DNA of 64,000 nt. Origin: Phlyctochytrium arcticum. Taxonomy: Eukaryota; Chytridiomycota; Chytridiomycetes; Chytridiales; Chytridiaceae. Below are positions 32,101-41,611 of the stretch, piece by piece. The stretch covers positions 62,001 to 126,000 of the forward strand of contig JAHLKI010000040.1 in NCBI GenBank assembly GCA_025602905.1, given 5' to 3'. The notes under the pieces were generated by a model that did not search any database, was not told the DNA's origin, and was given only the letters and a program-made list of their open reading frames with translations. A program made the position numbers and the translations under genes. Position 1 is the stretch's first letter; every line of letters begins with the position of its first letter.

Positions 32101-33788
32101 CGTCACCTCGGACCATTGGCATCTGCGCTCCTGCGACGGGCCGCTGAGAGATTCTGACGCCACTTTGCGTAGAGTGCGACACCCATCCAGCAGAATCGAA
32201 TGGTTCCAAGGACCGCAGCAGGCGCAAAGCAAGCTGGCCAGCTTCATGGTGAGGATTTCTTGATGGTTCATTGACAACAATGGGAGCAGGGGCAACTTCC
32301 TCGACGGAATCAGCAATCACATTCTCTTGTACCTGTTCATGCGGATGAGTCTCAATGGCATCTAGACTATCGTCTATGTCGTGCAGGCCGTCATCAATGA
32401 CATCCTCATACACAACAACTTCTGGGTCATAAGCCGTTGGTCGCCCACGGGCAGAAACATAAGTGTCTGGAGAGCCATCCTCGCTGTAAATGCTCCCACT
32501 TCGTCGATGATGGTATGTCTGGTTGTCATGATATTCGTGTGCGGATCCGGGCAAGTCACTGCGGACATCCAACTCCGGTACCTCATATTTAACGTTCACA
32601 TTTGACGCTGGAACAGATGAAGTAGGGATTCCAACCATCCCCCCGTGAGAAGCCAATGGAGTATTGATGACCGGACCGGCCAAGAAGGAATTACGAATAT
32701 CGTGCACTCCATCGGAGGAGCTGCTCAGCAAGCTGACGGTTCGCGCGCGGTACATTGCAACATCGGCCTCGGGAACAGAGGGAGGACCATGCTTCCTGAG
32801 ATATGCTTCAATACGAATGACGACCAACGCTCTTCGGGCTAAATAGCGTTTGACGAGCGTCTTTGGCAGCATTCCACCGACATCTGTTTGGATGTAATAG
32901 CTCAACTTTGTACTTAGGGTAAAGCCGTCGGCTGCCAGCTGGGGCTCCAAGATCCACCCGTTGAGTTTGAGGAAAGCCCGTACCCGATTGGGATGCTTCG
33001 GAATTTTGGACGTTTCAACGGAGGTACTGGCATAAATGATGGTGCCGGTACTGGGATCAAAGTCTCGACGATCAATGAGAGCCATATCACGCTCGCTTGC
33101 CACTGCATGAGATATCGCGGTATGTGGCTTCATTGCCATGTAGGTCAGTGAGGTGTCATCATTGATCTTTTCTACAATGTGCCCCTCAAGATACCAATCA
33201 TCCCAAAGCTCACGATGCTTGATTAGGGCATAAATGGCGTCCGGAGAGAATCCGTGCAGAATTGCCACACCCTTGAAAGTAGGAATAGTGTTGCCTGCTG
33301 CAGACTTGTGGGTGGTGGTGCGGTACACGACAGCACCGCTCTTGTGGGTCAGAACAGGTTTCCAGTTTTCAGTATCCGTAGCGGCAGCCTTTAGTGCTTG
33401 AATTGCGGTGTCGGCTTGGATAAGAAGTGCCTGAATCAACGGCGATAGGGCGACGGTTGAGGAAGTTCCATCGTCATGAGGAGCTAGCTGCAAAGGGCCG
33501 GTAGCCCTGTTGTTTCTGTCATCAACTGAACTGTGGCTGTTATGGCGCATTGGTGGTCCCTGGGTGCCGGGCAGAAAGTCGCTGTTTCGGTTGTTACTCG
33601 CCATTATCCCATTGGTACTCGGGCTATGAGGGTCTTGCTCATAGCTACGGTCCAAATCATCATGGTATACTAAACCCTCCTCCTCCTCAGTCCCTCCACG
33701 GTGCGAATCCGCCCACTGCTGGGACCTAAATGAGCTCCTAAGGTTAGAATAGGGCCATATGAGTGATGCATACGACTTGCTCTTACAT
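29168..33788 (-). CDS. Triple START-domain protein with C-terminal membrane segments
   Basis: Predicted lipid-transfer protein of 1523 aa. The coding part is 33788-33787 plus 33737-29168: a 49-nt GT-AG intron splits the start codon (AT|G), giving MSSFRSQQWADSHRGG. The frame continues in the 3' direction without another intron for 4.57 kb. Three START domains are seen at about residues 105-330, 505-730 and 970-1190, each with the pattern W...(G)V.(V/I)..., (I/K)(F/W)D(A/D)(R/W)F and VRA(F/H)L.(L/V).GWI. Linkers are disordered and acidic or Pro/Thr-rich. The last ~100 residues contain hydrophobic stretches (LVLTFTILLRLF; ALSLVVFLILNWIIGGVIYIV; WSVWIVAAAAGAGAAAYV), so it is likely membrane-anchored, perhaps at a contact site. 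Ligands unknown. START assignment is strong; the intron-split start is a reading of splice signals. Confidence 0.88.
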
Positions 33789-34722
33789 GTTTGTCAGTTG
33801 CAGGGTTTCTCCGTTATCCGTTCCGTCTCCTCCGTCGTCCTCTTTTACCTTTCTCCGGAGCCTGGCAAAGCCGTACAACCAACGCGAGCCTGCTGCGCAT
33901 TCGTTTAACCCGTTCGGGGCTCATTGCCGCTTGTGTCACCCGTGCAGACAAGCTCTTGCCCGTCTTCTGGCACCTGCCAAACCATGCGAATGCGGGCCTG
34001 GTCGGAGTCGGGCAGTTGGATGTGCCGACAGGAATTGCGTTGGGACAAATCCAGCTTAACCAGGACATTCTGCTTACATTTCACTGGAACCTCTTGGCTC
34101 TTGCTCCCTATGGTATATTTGGATTATCATACTACCAGTAACCGTAGAGTAGCTGGGAGCTAAAATGGCAGACATTTTGACCCGTTCAACGTCAGCACCA
34201 ATGCAATACCATGTCCGAATGGATGAAACTATCGACCATCATACTCATATGATAGCGTTGAAATTTGACAGTTGATCGTAGATCGTACAGTGTCCGTTTT
34301 CCGTTCGAAAATCGAAGAGATGGCAAGAATCCGCGACGGTAGGGTAGAGTCGGCCGTGACTGGGCCATGCGGGTTGACCCTGCATGGCCGCAACCTGGCA
34401 CAGTCATGCCGCTGGCTCAGTCGGGCGGAGCGGGCAGTTGACCGCGTTGAGCTTCTTGGCACAGCAAGATTTTCGTGCCAAAGACCGTTTTTGCATTCTG
34501 CGCATTTGTCAAATCTTTGACAATATCTTGGAGAGAAGGCCAGCATAGCTGCATTATATCAGAAAGCATTGGAAGATTACTACCTGTTTCTGAAGAAGCG
34601 CGAACGGCCTGACAAAGTCTCCATTCCCACTCAAGAGCGGCATTGTTTGCCTTCCCAGTGTTCACCCTCGGTCTCGCACAACAACTGTCACAACCGTAAT
34701 TCAGTAGAACATTTAGAACAAG
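33789..34722. other. Intergenic region, divergent promoters
   Basis: Contains the 5' leader of the START-protein gene (its first exon extends left to right from 33787 and is G/A-rich, minus strand) and the promoter of the LEA-like gene. Short frames on both strands lack ATG starts or recognisable products. Nothing else supported. Confidence 0.5.
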
Positions 34723-36058
34723 ATGTACGCTCCCCAATCAAACAAAAGTCAGTCCGAGCAGCAGCGTCTGCAGCAAGGAACATATCAGGATCCGTCACCA
34801 GAAGCGCAGCAGTACTACTATGCTCCAGAAAGTGATTACAATTCGCATCCCTCTGCGGATGCCGCACCCTACTATTCAAACAGCGGCATGAATCCGGCAC
34901 CATACTATACCCAGAACAGCGCGAATACTGTATGTGAAAGGCATTTTTTATATCACATCATGTGTATTAATTAGTCTTTTCTAGCTCTACGCTCCACAGC
35001 CTGGTCCCCAATTATCAAATAATCCGCCTTCCGAGTACGCCTCGTACCCTCCACCTGCCCCAAGTACTGCTGGTTTCAGTGCTAGTTCTCTCATTGGGCG
35101 CGGCAACAACCATCAATATAGCACCAAGGACAAGCGCTACGATCCTCTAACAAGCAAAGAGAATTTGGCTGCCCCAACCGAAGTGGGAGACTTTGATCAC
35201 GACAAGGATGTGGGAGGGCAGCGATACTGCTGTGGTTGCTTTAAGAGCAGACCTGCATGCGTCGGCTGCTGTTGCTTTTTCCTGCTCTTCTTCCTGGGTG
35301 GCCTAGGAGTCGCCATCTTCTTTCTATTTCCTCGTATGCCAGACCTCGTCATTTCAGATCCTTACATCCCTACATCTGCCGAAGGCTTCAACATCCCAAA
35401 GACTGGCGAGGGCTCCGATTGGAAACCTAATTTGTTTAGTAGTAGCTTGGATCCATCTGCTGCGCTCCGGGCCACACCGCAACAACCCTTCAACTTTTCG
35501 ATCGGACTCGGTGTGAACATTACAGTGAAATCTGATAATTACATTACCATTGGTGTCAAGACCCTGACCATTCAAGGGGACCTTCTTGACGCTAGCGGAA
35601 AGTCTCTTCCGCCATCCACCAACGGAAACAAGCTGGTCACAACATCCGTCGTCAAGGATATCAAGTTTGCGGGGAAAGCCACAACGACCGTCCCACTTCC
35701 TATTTTCATCCAATATATCATTGTCAATGGCCAGATTGAGCAGCTGAAGGCAGATCCCGCTCTTCTCGTTATTTTGCAAGCATGCGGACTCAAGAATTTG
35801 ATTGGCGGTGGTGGAGCTTCCGATAACAAACTAAGAGTCAATGTCAAAACGACAATCGACCTTGCTATCCTCTCATGGACGCCATTTAAATTGACGCCAA
35901 CCCGCAAGGTCGAGTTTGAATGCCCGCAGCAGGTCTCCACCCAGCTGACTCAAGTATTCGGCGGTCTCTTGAATCAGGCACAGAACCTCTTACAGGCAGC
36001 TACCAACGGAAATGTGGACGTCAACGACGTGATAGATCAGTTGACAGGGCCGAATTGA
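34723..36058 (+). CDS. Single-pass membrane protein, LEA2/NDR1-like
   Basis: Two exons, 34723-34929 and 34985-36058; 426 aa. The first ~145 residues are disordered and rich in Tyr, Pro, Gln and Ser (YYYAPESDYNSHPSADAAPY), as in many fungal plasma-membrane or septum-associated proteins. A Cys cluster (YCCGCFKSRPACVGCCC) abuts one transmembrane helix (FFLLFFLGGLGVAIFFLF); the cysteines are candidates for palmitoylation. The extracytosolic part (about 170-400) is Val/Ile/Thr-rich beta sequence (NFSIGLGVNITVKSDNYIT; GKATTTVPLPIFIQY) consistent with a LEA_2/NDR1-type fold, with probable N-glycosylation sites (NFS, NIT). The orientation, N-terminus inside, is inferred. Function unknown; the nearest known theme is membrane-anchored LEA2-like proteins of fungi and plants. 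Confidence 0.72.
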
Positions 36059-36357
36059 TGATCGTCTTGTACAGTTCCGTTATAGATCCAAGCGCCATCT
36101 TCCCATCTGGACGGATGATGGCTGACTTTTGTACAGTTTTCCATTTTGTATAGTCCAAACCTTATGATATCCTCAGTACCATCACCTATATAATAGTGCT
36201 AATGCAAATTTTTGTGTAAAAGTTTCAATCTTAGTTTCTATGAAGTTATTATTCGTCGAACTTTGAAATATGGAACATTTGCTGGCTTGTTTGTGTTGTC
36301 ACCCAGCAAAGAGCAGCACACGCTCACCACGTCTACCGGTTGTCTCAGTTGGCAAGA

Positions 36358-37753
36358 ATGGGACGCAGCCGGTCTCGGGAGCGAGCAGTGGGACGAGGAA
36401 GTGATCGCCGGAGGCGATCGTCTTCAGGCCAACGACATGCAAGCTACGATCGACAACGAGGAAGAGATAGGGTAGTTGCCTCAATAGTGTTTTATCTGCT
36501 ACAATTTTTCAAAAATTGACAGTACTCCTCCATAGGACTACGATAAACGAAGAAGCTACAGGTCAGCACTGTTTTCATACCAATGAACGAGACCAATCAA
36601 CATTGATGTAATGTATCAGATCCTCTTCATCAAGGTCTCGCTCGCCTGGTTCAAGACGTTCATCAAACGCTCCCCGGAAACGGTCATCATCTCCACCACC
36701 CACATCCACTCGAACATCACAAGGCTCATCTTCTCGTCGAGGGGATGACCGCAGAGACCGCAGTCTCTCCAGATCGTCCGACTCATCCTTATCGTCGTCG
36801 TCATCAACATCCCATGAACGACGCCGTTCTCGGAAATCCAAAAAGACCACCCGGAGAGAAAGTCGGGAGCGAGACCGGAAGAAGGAAAAGAAGAGCAAAA
36901 AGGCATTTCATATGGAATTCTATCAAGCTCACTTATGCCGGGACACTGACAGTTCGTTTCATAGCATAAGAAGAAGAAATCAAAATCCAAGGACAAGGAC
37001 AAGTCGAAGAAGAAAAGAAAGAACGATGAGCCACAATATGTGAGTCTCACGAGCGGAATACTTTGAGGGGTTCACGACTAATACCCTCCAACAGGGCGCA
37101 TACGGAATTCTGACTCAGGCGGATGTAGGCATACACACACCCCGTCCTTCCAAATCTTCATTTTTTGACCATAACTTTTCGCCCTGTTCAGATGTACCGC
37201 AAGGAAGCCGAGTTTCGGACATGGCTGGTCGAGGTCAAGAACAAATCACCCGAGGTTCTGGACAATATTAAAATGAAGGCCATGTACGAAGAATACATGG
37301 AAGATTATAACACTGCAACGCTTTCCGAAAAGTACTATAATCTGGATGCATGGTATGGCAATTTCTCGAATTTGGCATGAAAGAAGGACTTTGTTACTCA
37401 TTTTTTTGATGATTTTTGAAGGGAACAAAAGCAGTATAGTCGTGAACGCGCCGAAATGGGAGAAGCAGCTTACGAGGAATTCAATATTGCAAATGGTATG
37501 GGCCGTCTAAGAGTACCTGCTGTCGATTATGTTAGTCGTCAATGATTAATCCACCTTGAAAGATGAAGAACGTCTGCGTCAGCACTCGAAAGCCCTTCGG
37601 GCAAATAAGCTGCCAGAGATTCATTACTCCCGCGACCAATTGTCCGAGTTGAAAAAGGTGTCTGAAGAACGCGTGGTAGCGGATCGACTACGCAAAATGG
37701 GTGTCAAACCCAGAGATGGTTTGGGAGTGCGGTACGAAGAGTCGCAGGAGTAG
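36358..37753 (+). CDS. SR-rich nuclear protein of the SCI1 (style cell-cycle inhibitor 1) type
   Basis: Eight exons: 36358-36471, 36536-36561, 36620-36902, 36965-37039, 37095-37124, 37192-37352, 37422-37495, 37563-37753; 317 aa. The N-terminal two thirds is an Arg/Ser-rich, then Lys-rich, disordered region (MGRSRSRERAVGRGSDRRRR; KKKSKSKDKDKSKKKRK), typical of nuclear-speckle proteins. The conserved part starts YGILTQADMYRKEAEFRTWL and continues EYMEDYNTATLSEKYYNLDA, the hallmark of the SCI1 family, followed by a helix ending RLRKMGVKPRDGLGV. The intron after exon 3 appears to use a GC donor (36903); no GT donor in phase was found. Role probably in RNA processing or cell-cycle control; this is inference from family members. 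Confidence 0.72.
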
Positions 37754-37982
37754 TACACTGGGGCACCTATAATTCAAAACTTGTCGTGTGAAATAAAAGA
37801 TGCAACAAGTTTATGCTGTGCATATCTTCGCATGGGGGGTTATGGCCGTAGTGTGGGTTTCTTCAAGTATATACACCATATAAGAGCTATATACACTAAC
37901 TGCCACCACAATCGTCCAAGAAAAATGTGCGCGCGAGAAGTCTAAAAAGGCACCATGACAAAAAAATATAGATAATTCAAGA

Positions 37983-39588
37983 TTAATCTTGCTCCATTGG
38001 GACAGGCTTTTCCTCAGCAGTGTCGGGAGCTTCGTCTTTGTCAGCCGCCTCGTCTTGGTGAGCTACAACTCCGTTCGCGTCCTCGTCGTTCTCCTTGGCG
38101 GGAGAATCCACCGTCTTTTTAGGGTCAGTCTTTTCCACAGAGTCACTGTCAGACGTAGCCTGCGTGTCCTGGGCAGCCGATGTTTTCGCGGTGGCATCCT
38201 CATCACCGTGACTCTCAGGAGCTTCTACTTCTTCTTTTTTGGCTGTTGCTGCTGTAACTGTATCACCGGTAGAGTCCGCTGGAAGTGCTTCCGATGCTTG
38301 ATGCTCGGAAGTAGCGGCATCTTCGGGAATCATGGCCCGATACTTGGCAAAAAGTGCATTAGATCGCTCAATCAGATTGTGCGTATCTTTCCCTTCAAGC
38401 GGCACGCGCGCCATGTGTCTGACAACTTTGCCAATCTTGGTTTCCTGAATTGGGTTGTTCAATTTCAAGCTAAAAAGTTACAACGTGCAACAATCACACC
38501 CACCATCAAAAGTTCTACACTGACATCCAAGTCCTCCAATTCGCTGATCCATTTGGAAGCATCTTCAAGTTGTCCTTCAGTCACCTCCATTCCAGCCTTA
38601 ATTTCCTTCATAAAGCCCTGAAGCCTAGATCGAATCTTCCACAATTTCTCTAGTAATGTTTTCATGCTCAACAAAATTGCAGGACCTGGTAAAGCAAGAC
38701 AAGCTTTGTCACTTACTGCTAAGCTTCTCTTGATACTGAGCGTCACCGTCGTTTTTGGATGTGTGTTTAGATTTGGTCTCTTCATCATCGGCACTATCAG
38801 CAGGAGCGTCAGTTCCCTTGCGCCTTTTCTTCGAGAGACTGGACTAATTTCGGGTGATATTTGCGTAAGTTAATGATATTGGGAAAAGCTCATGAACGAC
38901 GTACCTCCTCATCCTCGGCATCGGGTTCCTCCGACGCGACATTCTTCCTCCGGTCGACCACGCTGGAACGACGCTTTTTCGATGGCGTCCCATTCTCCCC
39001 CTTTGTCTTCTTTTTCGCGCTTCCCGCTTCGCCAGTGCTCCCGCTGCGACGGGGGGTGGAAGCCTTCTTGGCGGCCTTTGCTTCATATTTCGCAGCAGCC
39101 TCTGCGAACTCCTTCTCAATGATGGACGGGTCATCCAGCTCCCTCAGGGCCTTGAGAAATCCAGGAGTCTTGTTTTTGGTTCGGAAATCCTTACATTCCT
39201 CGTACGGTTTAAGTTTATCTTCCGGAAACCACCCACTTGTTGACTCTTAGATTTTCCTCTCACTCTTTGGGGAAAGCAATGAACTTACTAATCTCGTGAT
39301 CCGTAAAAAAAGACTGCAACTTGACCTGGCCTCTTCAGGCTGAGTACATCCTGGGGAAGATCCTCCTCCTTTTCCACCTAGAATACGTAAAGAAAAGGTT
39401 AGGGGCACGCGGCCACGAAATGCTTGCGCGGTCAATTCGTCGATCAGGTTACATACCTTCGAAGGCCACCAAGGGTAGCCCTTTAGTCGTGCCCATACAT
39501 GATCTCCAGGTTGAAAGACCCCCGAAGAAGTGTTCTCCGTAGTCTCGGGGACATTTTCAGTCGACACAGGTTCCTCAGACTCCGTCAT
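37983..39588 (-). CDS. PWWP plus LEDGF-type IBD chromatin protein
   Basis: Exons about 39588-39457, 39377-39289, 39235-38905, 38843-38717, 38685-38504, 38444-37983; 440 aa. The N-terminal PWWP domain (FQPGDHVWARLKGYPWWPSK, then VAVFFYGSRDYGWFPEDKL) reads methylated histone H3 tails with DNA. After a basic KKKTKGENGTPSKKRR linker comes a helical domain (KTLLEKLWKIRSRLQGFMKE; SKWISELEDLDVSVELLMET; GKVVRHMARV) matching the integrase-binding domain fold of LEDGF/HRP2, a TFIIS-N-like hub for transcription regulators. A long acidic tail ends PVPMEQD. The architecture is that of animal PSIP1/HDGFL2. Donor choice for the fourth intron is ambiguous: GTAAGT would leave a 31-nt intron, GTGACG a 61-nt one, both in frame. 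It is divergent from the Ipi3 gene. Confidence 0.85.
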
Positions 39589-39965
39589 TGTAATTGGTCA
39601 AGCGTGTAAAGGGGCCGGGATCTCTATCTATTGCGGTAAAAAGAAAAACCCTGTGAGTTCCAAGAAGTGACAAATTTGGGTCGGACGCCACACAGCAATA
39701 TATCTTTCAAGAACATGTCTTTACAGCTGTGTAGGTGTCACTTCCAACATACCTTTCTCACTCTCTGGCGACTTTGAAATGAAAGTTGCAAAGGAACGAT
39801 CTTGAGTTGATCACACAGTCAACGAGCTCGTCAAACGAGACCGATGATGGACGGGAACGACATTTGAGCGGTTGGCGCAGTCACAGAGCTGGCGGCACAG
39901 TAGAAAATCGGTACTTGGGCAAACTTCCTGGGATCTGAGCTTTCGCCGGGTTATTCTGCAACAGA
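39589..39965. promoter_or_regulatory. Divergent promoter region PWWP gene / IPI3
   Basis: 377 bp between two start codons on opposite strands. No coding frame. I see no TATA box or recognisable palindromic operator; the region is simply the shared upstream sequence of both genes. Confidence 0.45.
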
Positions 39966-41611
39966 ATGCTCTCCGAAATTGCTATCGTAGCATCTTCCAC
40001 AGAGCCTACTATCCAAATCTATGACCTTCGCTCTGGGACTTCTCTAGGCGCATTGAAAGGTGACAAATGCGACCGTAACACTCTCGCTACTATTCCACTC
40101 CCGGTGGACCTTTCGAACGGCGGAACATTACTTCCAAGGGGTGTTTTAGCTGCTCAAAATGATAGGGCTTTGGTTCATTACTGGTCCCTGACGAAGGTGG
40201 GGCTCTTTCTGATCATTTACTGGGATTGTGTAGTGATGCATCGATTGTCATCTTGCCAGGGACAAATAACGCAAAAACTGGTCGTAAACGAGAAGTTAAC
40301 AGCCTTGGTGACATCGAACAACGGCCTTTACTGTGTGGGAGGTGGAGCATCTGGACGTCTGTATGTTTGGGAGGTAAAAAGACATACTCTTTGTTATACA
40401 AACCAAGGGTTCTCAGGCCTCCAGTAGCTGCGGACAGGTCGTTTGTTGAGAGCATTTGATGGTCATTACAAAGCTGTCCGTGTGATCCGCTTTTCATCGG
40501 ATGACAGGGCATTTGCTTCCGGAGGTGAAGATGCTGCTGTCAATATCTGGCTGATGTCCGAGTAAGTAAATTTTGGAGCATTTGCAGCCAGAATACTTAT
40601 CCACGATATCTTCATAGCATTACCGGCGTTGCCATAGACTCATTCACTCAACATAATCAATCCCCTTCCGCCTACGTAACCCTCTCAGGCCATTCGCTAC
40701 CTATAACCGACATTCATTTCGGCTCCGGCCTATTCTCAAATGCCCGCATATACACCACCTCCTTAGACCGCACATGCAAGCTCTGGGAAGCAGCAAATGG
40801 CACTCTTCTTGCGACTCTTTTATTTAGTAAGCCCATATCAGTTATGACGGTTGATCCGGTTGAAACACGTGTACTGTGCGGTGTCACAACCGGAGAGATT
40901 TTCGTTGCCGAACTTTTTACCCAAAACAAAGCTACGACCGAACTACGAGCATTGGAACAGGGCTCTCTGATTGATGGCGATCAAGGGCCAGTTTTTAGAG
41001 GGCACAAAGGTGCCGTCACGAGTCTTTCTTTATCCTTGGACGCATCACTCCTTCTCTCCGGGTCAGAAGATGGCACGGCGATTGTGTGGGACACTTCATC
41101 CCGCCAGGCATTAAGGACACTTAACTCCCAGTCCAGCGCACCTGTGTCGAACGTCAAAATTACATTGCGTCCGTCCCAACTATTGGATGCTGGCGCGGCA
41201 AAAGCGTATCAAGCCGAATTGAAACCCTGGGCTCGTCACGTATCCGAGGAAATCGAACTTCCCGAAAGCATAAACTGGCAGCTGAACAGCGCTTACAATG
41301 GAGGGGATGAATCTTTGGGCCCCTCGCGTGCTCCTCAGAGTTTGGGTACGTGGCACTTTCTTGCGACGGATTTTTCACTCTTATTAAACTTTGCTTGCAC
41401 ATGTACAGAAAATGCATATTTGCAGAGCATCAGCAGCAGAGCTGGCGCTCTTTTGTCGGCATCAGGTAGCACATCCGCTCAATCGGAGGCTTTCCGCCTT
41501 CGCGCTCAACTCGGGCGTCTCTCTAATCAAAACCATGCTCTCGCGACGCTGAGTGACGAATTTTATCAAGCTGCCGTGGGCCAATTGATGGAACAAGTCC
41601 GGTCAACCTGA
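39966..41611 (+). CDS. IPI3: Pre-rRNA processing WD40 protein Ipi3/WDR18
   Basis: WD40 subunit of the Rix1 (PELP1-TEX10-WDR18) complex that acts with the AAA ATPase Rea1 in ITS2 processing and 60S export. Exons 39966-40196, 40260-40373, 40428-40561, 40618-41345, 41409-41611; 469 aa. Visible repeats include LYVWE|LRTGRLLRAFDGH, FSSDDRAFASGGEDAAVNIW, LSGHSLPITDIHFGS followed by TTSLDRTCKLWE, and GHKGAVTSLSLSLDASLLLSGSEDGTAIVWD. The C-terminal coiled coil (RLRAQLGRLSNQNHALATL...) is the dimerisation helix of the family. The last acceptor (CATGTACAG, 41408) keeps frame. All features fit; no break. Confidence 0.9.

Noticed and set aside
34417..34737. Minus-strand frame upstream of the LEA-like gene
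   Set aside because: No recognisable product, overlaps the 5' leader of a confident gene and has no splice support.
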